Of a stretch of DNA of 64,000 bases, positions 1-8,593 are shown one piece after another. Within the stretch, counting starts at the first letter, position 1. Every line of letters begins with the position of its first letter. Location: positions 297,467 to 361,466 of the forward strand of contig JBLZWL010000071.1 in the NCBI GenBank assembly GCA_049194865.1, written 5' to 3'. The notes under the pieces are model-generated. The model saw only the letters and a program-made list of their open reading frames with translations, did not search any database and was not told the DNA's origin. This DNA comes from Myxococcus terminator_A (GTDB taxonomy: Bacteria; Myxococcota; Myxococcia; Myxococcales; Myxococcaceae). A program made the position numbers and the translations under genes.

Positions 1-2
1 CC

Positions 3-61
3 GAGCGCGCGGCGCGCGTGCCCAGACCCAGCATACTCGCCCCTTATCTGGAGTACCTGAC
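3..61 (+). pseudogene. ISL3-family transposase, internal fragment cut by IS21
   Basis: The first 61 bases carry a short open frame (third frame) that reads PRPSILAPYLEYL, which I recognise as the conserved stretch of ISL3-type transposases just before the catalytic core. The frame stops making sense exactly where the inverted end of the IS21-like element begins at 62. The C-terminal part of an ISL3 transposase reappears on the same strand beyond that element (to 5437), so this is read as the other half of one split gene. Identification from so few residues is tentative. Confidence 0.5.
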
Positions 62-183
62 TGTCAAGGACCGGGGGTATGGACCGCGTGAGGGTCGGCC
101 AAGCGGATCGCCCTGGTGAGTTCGTCACGGAGCCGTTGTTCGAGTTCACGGCGATGACGAGTTTGGGGTCGGCCAAGCGGATC
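62..183. repeat. IS21 end (istB side): terminal and subterminal repeats
   Basis: The terminal repeat occupies 62-88 and starts TGTCAAGGACCGGGGG. Inside it lie two direct copies of GGGTCGGCCAAGCGGATC at 92-109 and 166-183. These are the expected multiple transposase-binding sites of an IS21-family end. The same motif appears inverted at the other end of the element. Confidence 0.75.
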
Positions 184-194
184 CACGTTGTTGT

Positions 195-929
195 CTATAG
201 GGCCTCCGCGGCGGTGGGCTTGCGGCGTCGGGCAGGGGGTGGATTGCGATAGCTGTCGCCTTCGATGACCAGGACGTGGGCGTGGTGGAGAAGTCGGTCC
301 ATGGCGGCACTGGCCATCAGCGGGTCTCCGAAAAGCGGAGGCCACTCTTCAATCGCCCGGTTGGAGGTGATGACGGTGCTCTTGCGCTCGTACCTCTGGC
401 GGACGACCTCGTAGAGGTCCACCGGCTCATCCTGCGTCAGCCCGCGCAGACCAAGGTCATCGATGATGAGCAAGTCTGGCGAGGTGAAGCGCAACAGGCG
501 CTTGTCGTAGCTACCGTCGCCGCGTGCGGCCCGCAGTTGCATGAGCAGTTCGTGGGTGCCGACGTAGAGGGTGCTGTAGCCGGCGCGGCACGCGCGGTGA
601 CCGAGGGATTGCGCGAGGTGGGACTTGCCGACGCCGGTGGGGCCGACGATGAGCACGTTGTCGTGGCGCTCCAGGAAGCCGCACGTGCCCAGCTCCAGCA
701 CCTTGGCCTTGGGCACGCTGGGGTTGAAGTGGAAGTCGAAATCCTCGAGCGTCCGGGCGTGCTCGAAGGAGTCGCGACGCACGCGCTGGGAAAGCTGCTT
801 GGAGTCGCGACGCTCCACCTCGTCGCTCAGCAGCCGGTAGAGGAATTGGGAGAGGTTGTCGTCCACAGCCTGCTGGGTGCGCAGCTGCAGGGACTGGAGG
901 ACACCGGACAGGCGCAGCTTCTTGCGCAT
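195..929 (-). CDS. istB: IS21 family transposition helper ATPase IstB
   Basis: IstB is the AAA-type ATPase that assists the IstA transposase of IS21 elements in target selection and strand transfer. The 244-residue protein is full length for the family. It starts with the conserved MRKKLRLSGVLQSLQLRTQQ helix region, has a Walker A motif GPTGVGKS near residue 107 and a Walker B motif LLIIDDLGL, and then the typical IEEWPPLFGDPLMASAAMDRLLHHAHVL segment split here by function rather than gaps. I chose the ATG at 929 because the family begins there; the frame upstream is open but unrelated. The gene appears intact although its partner istA is broken, so it has probably lost its role. Confidence 0.92.
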   Translation of the reverse strand: MRKKLRLSGVLQSLQLRTQQAVDDNLSQFLYRLLSDEVERRDSKQLSQRVRRDSFEHARTLEDFDFHFNPSVPKAKVLELGTCGFLERHDNVLIVGPTGVGKSHLAQSLGHRACRAGYSTLYVGTHELLMQLRAARGDGSYDKRLLRFTSPDLLIIDDLGLRGLTQDEPVDLYEVVRQRYERKSTVITSNRAIEEWPPLFGDPLMASAAMDRLLHHAHVLVIEGDSYRNPPPARRRKPTAAEAL

Positions 930-946
930 GGGAATCAGCTCGTCAG

Positions 947-1005
947 TGTTGCTGAGCGAAGTGGTTGATGGAGATCGCGGTCGCGACGAGCGCGCTGGTT
1001 GCCGG
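947..1005 (+). repeat. Left end of the three-gene transposon
   Basis: The terminal repeat covers 947-972 (starts TGTTGCTGAGCGAAG, contains TGGTTGATGG at 962-971). A second, weaker copy of the inner motif, CTGGTTGCCGG, lies at 995-1005. The arrangement suggests more than one transposase-binding site at this end. Confidence 0.65.
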
Positions 1006-1186
1006 GAAGGGATGTTGCAGGTCGCGCGGAGTCCGTCAGCGAGCCGGATTCTGGCGCGCCACGTTGCGTGAGGTAGTCCGTAGGGCGCTGAGAGGACGGG
1101 GCGCGGCGGTGTTCGCCAGCTCGCGTGAGAAAGGTGACCTGGAGCGTGCGCCAACACGCTCACAGGTCGAGCGCCCCGATTGACGT

Positions 1187-1810
1187 GTGAGAGAGAAGCG
1201 AGGCCCCCAAGGAGTCGTACGGACACGCGTCGGAGTCAAGTCCTGGGCGGCGCAGATGCCGTCCGTGTCGGCGGTACGCCCGGCGAGCTGCGCCGCTTGC
1301 GGCGCGGCGAGCCGCCCTGTGGGAGGGCCGCTGGGGCTTCATGGGCATGGCAGTCGGAGCCGCCAGGTGCGCGGGCCGCTGGACGCTGGCGCGTCGCCCG
1401 TCCTCGTGGAGCTGCGCGTGCGACGCTACCGCTGCCGTGGGTGCGGCGTGTCGCAGACGGTCGTGCCTGCGGAGGTGCTGGCCAGGAAGCTGTATTCGCT
1501 CGCGGCCCTCGTCTGGGCGCTCGCCCTGTGGGGCCTCGAGTCGCTGACGGCTGCGGCGGTGCGCAGACGCGTGAGTCCGTGGGACGTGGTGGGGCCCGGG
1601 AGCGCCGGGCGCTGGGATGCCCTCTGCCGCTGGGCCGGGGAGGCCAGGCGCGGGAAGCTCCTGTGCTGCGTGCGGCCGGCGCCCGCGGACTGGACGGCGC
1701 GAGCGGTGGCCGCACGAGTGGCGACGACAGTCGCCGCCTTTGCGCTCCCGGCGACGGGACCTCCATCGCTGTCCGCCTGTGCGTTCCGGGGAGCCGAGCG
1801 CGCCCGCTGA
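1187..1810 (+). CDS. Zinc-ribbon (DUF6431-like) transposon-associated protein
   Basis: A 207-residue protein starting at GTG 1187. Two cysteine pairs (CAAC near residue 35 and CRGC near residue 79) flank a region with LHGHGSRSRQVRGPLD and VRRYRCRGCGVSQTVVP. I recognise this as the DUF6431-type zinc-ribbon protein that accompanies DDE transposases in actinobacteria and myxobacteria. Its function is not established; a DNA-binding or target-choice role is my inference from the ribbon and from its place as first gene of the transposon. The C-terminal third is Ala/Arg-rich and less conserved in character. About 155 bases separate it from the next gene, and they hold nothing recognisable. Confidence 0.65.
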   Translation: MREKRGPQGVVRTRVGVKSWAAQMPSVSAVRPASCAACGAASRPVGGPLGLHGHGSRSRQVRGPLDAGASPVLVELRVRRYRCRGCGVSQTVVPAEVLARKLYSLAALVWALALWGLESLTAAAVRRRVSPWDVVGPGSAGRWDALCRWAGEARRGKLLCCVRPAPADWTARAVAARVATTVAAFALPATGPPSLSACAFRGAERAR

Positions 1811-1966
1811 GGGACTTGCTCCTCGGCTCTCGGCTCGCCCCGCGCGCAAGTCCATCCCACCCGACAAGCCCTGTCCTCGAAGACCTGCCTCCGGCGGGAC
1901 GGTAGGCGTCTGCCCTCCCAAGAGGCCCATGCCGGGATGAGGGAAGGCACGGGAAGTCCGCGCAAA

Positions 1967-3335
1967 ATGAAGAGCCTCACCCCGAAGTCCCACGCCGAGG
2001 CGGTGGCGGTGTTTCGCCACGGAGTCATCGGCGCCCTCACCCAGGCGCAGATGGACCGAGGCCAGCTCGCCTCGGCGCTCGAGGCCCTCGCCCAGCAGCG
2101 CTTCGTGCCGCCGGGCGCCAAGGCGAGCCACTGCTACTCGGCGGCCACGCTCGAGCGCTGGTACTACGCGTACAAGAAGCGCGGCCTCTCAGGCCTCGTC
2201 CCGCACGGCCGCAGCGACAAGGGCCGCGCCCAGCAGCTCTCGGCGGCCCAGCGCGAGCTGCTGCTCGACATCCGGCGGGAGTACCCGTCCGCGTCCGTGA
2301 CGCTCATCCTGCGCACACTCGTCACCGATGGCCGGCTCGAGAAGGACGCCGTTTCGGCGACGACGGTGCGCCGACTCTTCGCGCAAGCAGGACTCGACCG
2401 CGTCGGGATGCGCGACGGCAGCGGCACAAAGACGCGCCTGCGCTGGCAGGCCGAGCGCCCCATGGCCCTGTGGCACGCAGACGTGTGTCACGGGCCTGGA
2501 CTCACCGTCGGGGGCAAGTCGCTGCCCTTGCGCATCCACGCGCTGCTGGACGACGCGAGTCGGTACGTCGTGGCGTTGGAGGCCCACCACACTGAGCGCG
2601 AGGTGGACATGCTCGGCCTCATGGTGCGCGCCCTGCGCAAGCACGGTCCGCCGGACGCTCTCTACCTGGACAATGGCGCCACGTACCGGGGCGAGACGCT
2701 CGCCACCGCGTGCGCTCGCATCGGCACGTCGCTCTTGCACGCCAGGCCCTACGACGCCCCTGCCCGCGGGAAGATGGAGCGCTTCTGGCGCACGCTGCGC
2801 GAGGGCTGCCTCGACTTCCTCGGGCCCGTCGCCTCGCTGCACGACGTCAATGTCCGCCTCTGCGCCTTCCTCGACGCGCACTACCACGTCACCTCGCACG
2901 CAGCCCTTATGGGCGCGACACCGAAAGCCATCTTCGAGGCCGCGCCCCAGGCGCCCGATGGCTTCGACGAGGTGAAGCTGCGTGAGGCCCTCACCACCCG
3001 CATCCGCCGACGCGTGCGGCGTGACACCACCGTCGCTGTCGATGGCGCCGACTACGAGCTCGACGCAGGACGCAGGCCACCTCGCCGGGCGCCTCGTGCA
3101 CCTGTGCCGCTGCCTTGTCGACCTGGGCGAGACTCCCTGGGCCGAATTCGAGGGCAAGCGCTACACCCTCCACCCCGTCGACGCGGTGAAGAACGCGCGC
3201 CGCAAGAGGCCGCTGCGTCGGCCTCCCCTCCACGACGAGACGTACCGGCCACACCCCGCGTTTGACCCGCCCCGTGCGCTCCTCGACCGCGCCGTCGGGC
3301 GTCCTCCTCGGCATCGCGATGGAGGTGCTTCATGA
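1967..3335 (+). pseudogene. DDE (Mu/IS481-type integrase core) transposase, frameshifted
   Basis: This encodes the transposase of the three-gene element. An N-terminal helix-turn-helix region (YYAYKKRGLSGLVPHGRSDK) is followed by the rve catalytic core with its three acidic sites: WHADVCHGP, YLDNGATY and GKMERFWRTLREG. Near residue 366, counting from this ATG, the frame breaks because GACGCAG is tandemly repeated at 3062-3068 and 3069-3075. With one copy removed, the reading continues as AGHLAGRLVHLCRCLVDLG to a stop at 3333-3335. As it stands, the product would end at 3265 with an unrelated Arg/Pro-rich tail. The catalytic core is upstream of the break, so residual activity cannot be excluded. 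The stop overlaps the next gene's ATG. An earlier ATG at 1937 is possible. Confidence 0.82.
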
Positions 3336-4144
3336 CGCCCGCCTACGTCACCCACTTCGGCTTCCGCGATGCGCCCTTCTCCAAGGAGATTGCCGACGCG
3401 GACCTCTGGCTGCCGGCCTCCAAGACGGACCTCGTCGAGGACCTCTGCGAAGCCGTGCGCGAGCGGCAGAGCGTCATGCTGGTGGGCGAGCCCGGCGTCG
3501 GCAAGACGTGCGTCCTGCGCGCGCTGCGCCACCGGCTCCCCCAGGCGGGCTTCCGCCTCACCTACTGTCACAACGCCACGCTGGGCCGCCGCGACTTCTA
3601 CCGCCAGCTGTGTCTTGCCCTCGGGCTCACACCCTCCGCCACCGCGGCCTCGGTCTTCTACGCCGTGTCCAGCCACGTGGAGGACCTCGGTCGCGAGCGC
3701 ATCCACCCTGTCTTCCTTCTTGACGAGGCGCACCTGCTCCACCAGGACGTGCTCGACCACCTCCACATCCTCCTCAACTACCAGTGGGACTCCAAGGCGC
3801 TCCTCTCCCTCATCCTCGTCGGACTGCCCGAGCTCGACTCGCGGCTCGCGATGCGCCGTAACCGCAGCCTCGCCTCCCGCCTCGCACGCCGCCTCACCAT
3901 CGACGCGCTTGGGCCCGATGACACCGCGGAGTACCTCCGCCTGCGGCTGAAGAACGCGGGCTGCGAGCGAGAGCTCTTCGCCTCCGACGCGATGGCGATG
4001 CTCCACGAGGCCGCCTCCGGTGCTCACCGCGACATCGACCGGCTCGCGACCACTGCGCTTCGCGAGGCCGCGCGTCGCAAGAAAAAGCTCGTCGAGCGCG
4101 ACGTCCTCGCACGCGTGCTCGACACCGACTCCGCCGCTCAGTAG
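3332..4144 (+). CDS. ExeA/TniB-like AAA ATPase of the transposon
   Basis: A 270-residue ATPase of the ExeA/TniB/MuB type, which in related transposons binds DNA and activates the DDE transposase. It opens with HFGFRDAPFSKE, typical of ExeA-like proteins. It has a Walker A motif GEPGVGKT near residue 52, a Walker B motif VFLLDEAH near residue 128, and a sensor region NRSLASRLARR. Its ATG overlaps the stop of the (repaired) transposase frame as ATGA, so the two were translationally coupled. The gene is intact. It is followed by about 100 bases to the right end of the element. Confidence 0.88.
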   Translation: MTPAYVTHFGFRDAPFSKEIADADLWLPASKTDLVEDLCEAVRERQSVMLVGEPGVGKTCVLRALRHRLPQAGFRLTYCHNATLGRRDFYRQLCLALGLTPSATAASVFYAVSSHVEDLGRERIHPVFLLDEAHLLHQDVLDHLHILLNYQWDSKALLSLILVGLPELDSRLAMRRNRSLASRLARRLTIDALGPDDTAEYLRLRLKNAGCERELFASDAMAMLHEAASGAHRDIDRLATTALREAARRKKKLVERDVLARVLDTDSAAQ

Positions 4145-4193
4145 GCCGCTCCCATCTCCGAGCGCGCTCGCTCACGCTCGCGCTCGGTGATGC

Positions 4194-4242
4194 CCATCAA
4201 CCAGGCGGATCGCTCGTCCATCAACCAGCTCGCCTCGCAACA
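4194..4242 (-). repeat. Right end of the three-gene transposon
   Basis: The terminal inverted repeat is 4217-4242, ending GCAACA. Its inner part contains CCATCAACCAG (4218-4228), and a second exact copy of CCATCAACCAG lies at 4194-4204, 24 bases further in. The left end carries the complementary motif. The two copies are likely transposase-binding sites. Confidence 0.68.
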
Positions 4243-4918
4243 CCTTCAGGTTGTCCGGCACCACCGTCTCCACCACGCCGCCCAACTGCTCGAAGGCGTC
4301 CACGTGCAGCCGCAGCCATATGTCGGCAGCGACTGCTCGAAGACGACGTCGGCCACCAGGTAGCGGCTGTGCGCCAGCACCAGAACGAACACCCACGCCT
4401 TGCGCGCCACCTTCTGCCTGGGGCACAGCAGCTTGCCGACGTAGCCGAAGTCCACCTGTTGTGCCACCTCCCCTGGCGCCGTCACGACAGGGATGGCCAC
4501 GTCCTCGGCCCGGACGCCTCGCGCCTTGCGCAGCTGTCGCACCATGCGCTTCACCGCCGAGGCGCTCGCCGCGGAAGCCCTCCACCTCCAGCCGGAGCCT
4601 GTCGTGGATGGCACGAGGCCCCAGCCCCTGGCCCAACAGTACCTCCACTCGCTCCTGCCAAGGCACCAGCGAGGACGTCTGCTGTGGTGACCCCTTGGAG
4701 GGCAGGTGCTTCTGCTCCAGCACCTTGAGCGCTTCCAGCTCAGGCACCTCGTCCACGGGGCCTTCCAGTGCGCCAGCCGCCATGAGCGCCGCGCGATATG
4801 CCCTCTCCGTATTCGGCCCCATGCCCAACAGCCGGGCCACTTCGCGCGCACCCGTCCCCATGCGGTGCAGCCGCACCAACTCTCTCAACCTGTCCATGTC
4901 GACTCTCCGGTAGCTCAT
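4243..4918 (-). pseudogene. istA: IS21 transposase IstA, truncated and frameshifted
   Basis: This is the N-terminal half of an IS21 transposase. It starts at ATG 4918 with a helix-turn-helix domain (DMDRLRELVRLHRMGTGARE) and continues into the start of the DDE core, with QVDFGYVGKLL and VVETVVPDNLK readable. Two small insertions break it: one extra base near 4567, and an extra AT/TA dinucleotide near 4321, which restores the first frame. The gene then stops at the border of the three-gene transposon. The rest of the catalytic domain is missing; only about 15 bases separate the other border from istB. The enzyme cannot be functional. Confidence 0.8.
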
Positions 4919-5078
4919 CCGCGCGCGTCCCTGGGCGCACCGCGGGGGCGGTGCTCGTGGACTCGCGAGGAGATGCACGGGATGACTGGCCAGGTAGGCG
5001 CTCACTCCACCCGCCGGCCGCGTTTCTTCCAACTGTCTTCCGAGTGAACGGACCGCCGTCCCGACTGCTCCAACTTGC

Positions 5079-5150
5079 GGTCCGCTTGGCCGACCCCGCT
5101 ACGAACAGCTTGGGTGACCCGCCTGCGATCCATTACCCCGGTCCGTCACA
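5079..5150. repeat. IS21 end (istA side): terminal and subterminal repeats
   Basis: The terminal repeat is 5124-5150 and ends GGTCCGTCACA. An inverted copy of the element's subterminal motif, GGTCCGCTTGGCCGACCC, lies at 5079-5096 (17 of 18 against the copies at the other end). A weaker copy, CAGCTTGGGTGACCC, lies at 5106-5120. Confidence 0.7.
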
Positions 5151-5437
5151 AACTCGTGCGCTCGCGGGGCGTTTCACAACGAGCAAGGCCAACGCGGTCC
5201 TGTAGGCGCTTCGAAGCGTGGTTGGGCGAGGCGCGTGCGTGCGGGGTCCGCGCGGTGGAAACCTTTGCGGAGGGCCTCGAACAGGACGGCGATGCCGTCC
5301 GGGCAGCGCTGACTACTCCCTGGAGCAACAACGCCCAGGCCGAAGGCCAAATCACGAAGCTCAAGCATCTCAATCGTCAGATGTATGGCCGCGCCAACTT
5401 CGACCTGCTCCGTCGTCGAGTGCTGCTCACCGTCTGA
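5151..5437 (+). pseudogene. ISL3-family transposase, C-terminal fragment
   Basis: From about 5204 this frame reads RRFEAWLGEARACGV and ends with ALTTPWSNNAQAEGQITKLK, NRQMYGRANFDLLRRRVLL and a stop. This is the characteristic C-terminus of ISL3 transposases (the N-x-x-x-E-G-Q motif carrying the last catalytic Glu). It is cut on its left by the IS21 end at 5150. Compared with the family, about a hundred residues between this piece and the fragment at 3-61 are missing, so a deletion accompanied the IS21 insertion or followed it. Confidence 0.75.
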
Positions 5438-5559
5438 GCCTATACGGTCCACACGACGTGCGGGAGAGCCACGGAACTGGGCTACTCCCACGATGACAAG
5501 TCCCCTCGCTAAGCGCCGCGCCTCTCTCTGCCTTCACTTCACGGGCCCGCCCTCGATGA

Positions 5560-6205
5560 CCTCATCGCCCGCGCTACAAGGCCCGCTGGGCACCACCGAG
5601 CCGCTCGCGCACGTCAGGGGAGGAGCAGCACGAGCGCCGTCGCCGGGGCCTTGAGCGGCGCCTGATTCGCAGCCGTCCGGGTCGCTTCAAAAGCCCATGG
5701 CAGACTTCGACTGGTCCTCTGGCCCAAGAAGATTGACCGCGAGGCCGTCGAGTCCTCCCTGCGCCTGGACTTCATGCAGGGTGCTCGCAACGTCGTCATT
5801 GTCGCGCCCCAGGGGCAGGGCAAGACGATGTGATTGCCCGGAACCTCGCCCACGAGGCCGCGTGGTCAACGGTGCCTCTGTCCTCGTCACCTCCGCTCCG
5901 CCTCGCAGATGCTGATGGACGACCTGTCCAGCCAGGACTCCTCACGCGCGCTCGACAGGCCAAGCGCTTGCGCCACTACATACACCAGCCGCACCGGGCC
6001 GCTTGTCATCGATGAGGTGGGCTACCTCTCTCCTCACGCCCAACCTGGCCTTCTCCGACTGGCCCGGCAGCTCCCCAAATGGGGCTTGCGCCACCGCACT
6101 CATCGACCGCGTCATCCACCACGCTGACATCCTCAGCATCGAGGGACAGAGCAACCGCCGAAGGGCCTCCGAGGAGAGCGCAGTTGCTCGCAAGACGAAA
6201 GCGAA
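5560..6205 (+). pseudogene. istB: Second IstB ATPase, decayed
   Basis: Scattered over two or three frames are clear IstB motifs: MADFDW followed by PKKIDREAVESSLRLDF, a Walker A region VIVAPQGQGKTM, NLAHEAA, and a C-terminal block CATALIDRVIHHADIL with SIEGQSNRRR. At least two indels separate them: an extra CT in the codons after MADFDW, and an extra base right after the Walker A. It differs from the istB at 195-929, so it comes from another IS21-type copy. It lies on the opposite strand to the istA remnant that follows, so the two are not a simple decayed pair unless one was inverted. Confidence 0.7.
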
Positions 6206-6304
6206 GCCACCGGGACGGTGGACTCACGCAATCCCTCCGCCGTCACGGTCCCGATTCCGGCGCTTCTTCGTGAACGCCAAGATGTTCCCAGCGCGGTGCC
6301 CAGC

Positions 6305-7214
6305 TTACGCATGGGCCGCGTGTTTGAGCTTCTCCAGCAACGGCTTCACCGCCTCTCGCACCTGGGAGAACGCGAGGTGAAAAGCCGGTGGCGCAGTGTT
6401 GCCAGAATCCACCGCTCGGCCAGCAGCACACCCATCTCCACCTTGACCTTGTCCCGCCGCTGCCGCGGGCGCGCTGGCAGAATCGCGAAGCCATAGTGCC
6501 CGCGCCAGGTCCGCGTAAGTGGGGTCGATGTCCGGCTCGTAGGATGCGCTCGGGTGACGCCGGCATTGAGTCTCGCGGGGCGCCACCAACTCGGTGGCTC
6601 CGCCGCGCAGTACTCGAAAGCCCGTACGTGGCAACCCACCCACGTGGCCACGTCCTCGCTGAATGCGGGCTCCACATACGTCATGCCCCCAGCACCGCCA
6701 CGAAGAGCTGCGCCACCCATACCTCGCCGGTGGTGGCGTCCACCACCGGCGCCCTGTCCCTGCTGAAGTCCACGAAGCACATCGCTCCGGCGCGGTGCTC
6801 CTGGCGAAGGGGGATGCTGCAGGTGGTGGCCAGCCATCGCCCGTACCTCTGGCCGAAGTGGCTTGTACTGACTGGTAGCCGCCTGGCACCGTCTCCCCAG
6901 GTACTCCTGCCACAGCAGCAGCTTGGTGACGCCCGTCTTCAGCTCCGTATGCACCTGCGCCAAGTCCGGCTCCGGACGCTCCGCCAGCGCCTTCGCGTCC
7001 TCTGGGAACAGCAGCGCTGTCAGCGCCGCGTCATCGTCCAGCTCTGGTGGCACCGGCCACGTCGGCTTCGCCACCCGTGCCTGTCCCAGGTCGTCGCATA
7101 CCGTGTCGTTCCAAGGCCCAGTCTCGCCGCAATCAACCGCGTCGTCAGCTTCGCCTCGGAACTCAACCGGAAAAGCGCTCTCAACTTCCGCATGGACAGC
7201 CTCTGTGCCGCCAT
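6305..7214 (-). pseudogene. istA: Second IstA transposase, decayed
   Basis: Read from 7214 on the minus strand: MAAQRLSMRKLRALFRLSSE (helix-turn-helix), then in another frame WPVPPELDDDAALTALLFPE and ELKTGVTKLLLWQEYL, then SEDVATWVGCHVRAFEY, SYEPDIDPTYADLARA, VEMGVLLAERWILATLRHR and QVREAVKPLLEKL. This is the full order of an IS21 IstA from DNA-binding domain to catalytic core, broken by several frameshifts. The C-terminus is cut after LLEKLKHAAHA. The LDDAALTALLFP subgroup differs from the istA at 4243-4918. Confidence 0.75.
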
Positions 7215-7379
7215 CTCCACCTCCGCGTCGGGAGGGCGGAGTGGCCCTGCTGCTGCTCGGTGACATAAACGCTCTTGCCGACTGAGCCCCCTCACCGCGG
7301 TGCTCGGCTCTTCACCGGAAGCGGTACTCGACATGCCCGGAATGCTTGCTCGGTATCCCCGGAACATCTGCGCACCTTG

Positions 7380-7500
7380 CACCCTTGGTACACGCCCCCC
7401 TGCCTGATGGGCCAGTGTCGCGGCACTCACAGCGCTCGGGCCATCCATCCCCGCTTCACCATCTGGGTCGTGAATGCGTCTGTGTACGGCACCGCAACCA
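7380..7500 (-). pseudogene. Transposase orfA-type helix-turn-helix fragment
   Basis: The minus strand reads VPYTDAFTTQMVKR and, after a frame change near 7445, DGPSAVSAATLAHQAG. Together these resemble the N-terminal helix-turn-helix of IS3/IS66-type orfA proteins (YTDEF...MV.R...G..A...A...G). Only about 40 residues are recognisable. It adjoins the decayed istA and marks the right limit of the mobile-element debris. Confidence 0.45.
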
Positions 7501-8366
7501 CCTGCGTGCGCTCGCCACCATGGGGTGATTCACTCAGCTCAGCGGATTGAGGCGACAACTTCCCTGACACAGAGGGGTGCGGCCAAAGGGCACGAGGAAG
7601 AACAAGCCCGCAGTGAAGAACGCTGCCACCTCGCCGTGGTCGCCTGTCGCAAAGAAGGCAGCGTTTGCGTTCCCTGGGCGAGTGCCCCCTGAAAATCCCT
7701 CCTGCGGCGCGCGCAGCACGTCCTCCTGAATGCGCGGGTTCGCAGGCGCTATTTGCCGACGACGACATGTAGGGATGCAGCTCGTCGTATGCCTGTCGGG
7801 CCTCGGGACTGAGGGCGCGGATGAACAGCCCCTCGTGTTGTGCGCGGCCTCGACCTCGAGAGGGCGAAGCCTTTCGCGCCCCCGCAGTTGGCCACTGCGC
7901 AGACGGATGACGCTCTCGCCCGAGGGAAACGAGCCACCTCCCCCGTATATTGGAGGCAAATCTCGGGAGGGCTGCTCTCCCCTCCGAATGCCGTCTCCAC
8001 CCATGCGGCGCGCTCCTGCAGCCGCGAACGCTCCATTGCCCTGGCGAAAAGCCGTAAGCCCCGTCGAGTGACCTGGTGCGCACGTCAGGCACTGTTCCTC
8101 GGGTCACCAGTGGATACGGAGGAGGCGACCGCCGACCTGCCAGGCAAGCAACAGGCATGTTCCTCGCCTGCGGGCCGGCCGAGTTAGGGGCCGGAGACAG
8201 ATCCGCGAGGTTCTTGCCCTGTCCCGAAGAAAACCGACGCCCTGCGATCAGAACGCTGGTGTTCGCCGAATCCCGATGGTACAAGCCGCCCCCCTCGCAA
8301 CGAAGCCCGCGCACTGGCGCGGAGCACTCCGTGGTGAGGATGTACCGACAGCACGGAATACAGCGG
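7501..8366. other. No recognisable gene (upstream of rRNA promoters)
   Basis: No frame in this stretch shows a conserved motif or a credible start with a ribosome-binding site. The minus strand is open over most of 7427-8716, but the translation is low-complexity and changes character where the rRNA promoter repeats begin. A decayed gene on the minus strand is possible (phrases such as ALSPEARQAYDELHPYMSS near 7800 look protein-like), but I cannot name it. Confidence 0.5.
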
Positions 8367-8379
8367 TCAACGAAGCGAG

Positions 8380-8407
8380 TTGACAGAAGATGCGGCGGTG
8401 GTAGAAG
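8380..8407 (+). promoter_or_regulatory. rRNA operon promoter P1
   Basis: TTGACA at 8380-8385, a 16-base spacer, and TAGAAG at 8402-8407, followed by CCGCGCCCC. It is the first of three near-identical promoter units. The sequence GTCAACGAAGC just upstream is shared with the second unit. Confidence 0.6.
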
Positions 8408-8475
8408 CCGCGCCCCGACGAAAAAGCCCGGGCAGTAACAGGGTGGAAGCGGCGAGGGAGTCAACGAAGCAGCGG

Positions 8476-8505
8476 TTGACACGGGATGCGGCGAAGAGAT
8501 AGAAG
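8476..8505 (+). promoter_or_regulatory. rRNA operon promoter P2
   Basis: TTGACA at 8476-8481, an 18-base spacer, and TAGAAG at 8500-8505, followed by CCGCGCCCTCCCG. The downstream GC-rich discriminator resembles that of P1. This is a canonical primary-sigma promoter pattern. Confidence 0.6.
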
Positions 8506-8593
8506 CCGCGCCCTCCCGAAAGAGACAGCGGAAGCCACTGGGCGGCGCTGGGGACTTCGGGAAGCAGCAGAGAAGAAAAGCGAAACTGGGTGG

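Larger units (their letters stand above)
947..4242 (+). mobile_element. Three-gene transposon (zinc-ribbon, DDE transposase, ATPase) inside IS21
   Basis: This 3296-bp block is bounded by inverted repeats 947-972 and 4217-4242 (21 of 26 positions identical, no gaps). It begins TGTTGC and ends GCAACA. It holds three genes on the plus strand: a zinc-ribbon protein, a DDE-type transposase and an AAA ATPase. TGT...ACA ends, repeated subterminal motifs and a DDE/ATPase pair are features of the Mu/Tn7/Tn5053 style of transposon. It sits in an IS21 element whose istA is broken off at the right border (4243). The IS21 DNA flanking the two borders is not contiguous in an intact istA, so a deletion accompanied or followed the insertion. 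I see no short target duplication. Confidence 0.7.
62..5150 (-). mobile_element. IS21-family element, interrupted and decayed
   Basis: An IS21-type element whose genes run on the minus strand (istA remnant, then istB). Its ends are imperfect inverted repeats, 62-88 against 5124-5150, matching at 21 of 27 positions and giving TGT...ACA termini. Both ends also carry copies of a subterminal repeat, GGGTCGGCCAAGCGGATC, as IS21 elements do. The 5.1 kb span is far longer than an IS21 element because a second transposon (947-4242) sits inside. What is left of the host element is about 1.8 kb, so part of istA has been lost. No target duplication is visible, which fits a deletion in the ISL3 gene it entered. 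Confidence 0.75.

Noticed and set aside
930..1226. N-terminal extension of istB by 99 residues
   Set aside because: The extension crosses the left end of the three-gene transposon and is not IstB-like; the family start is ATG 929.
3266..3335. Programmed frameshift in the DDE transposase
   Set aside because: The break coincides with a 7-base tandem duplication rather than a slippery run, so an inactivating mutation is the simpler reading.
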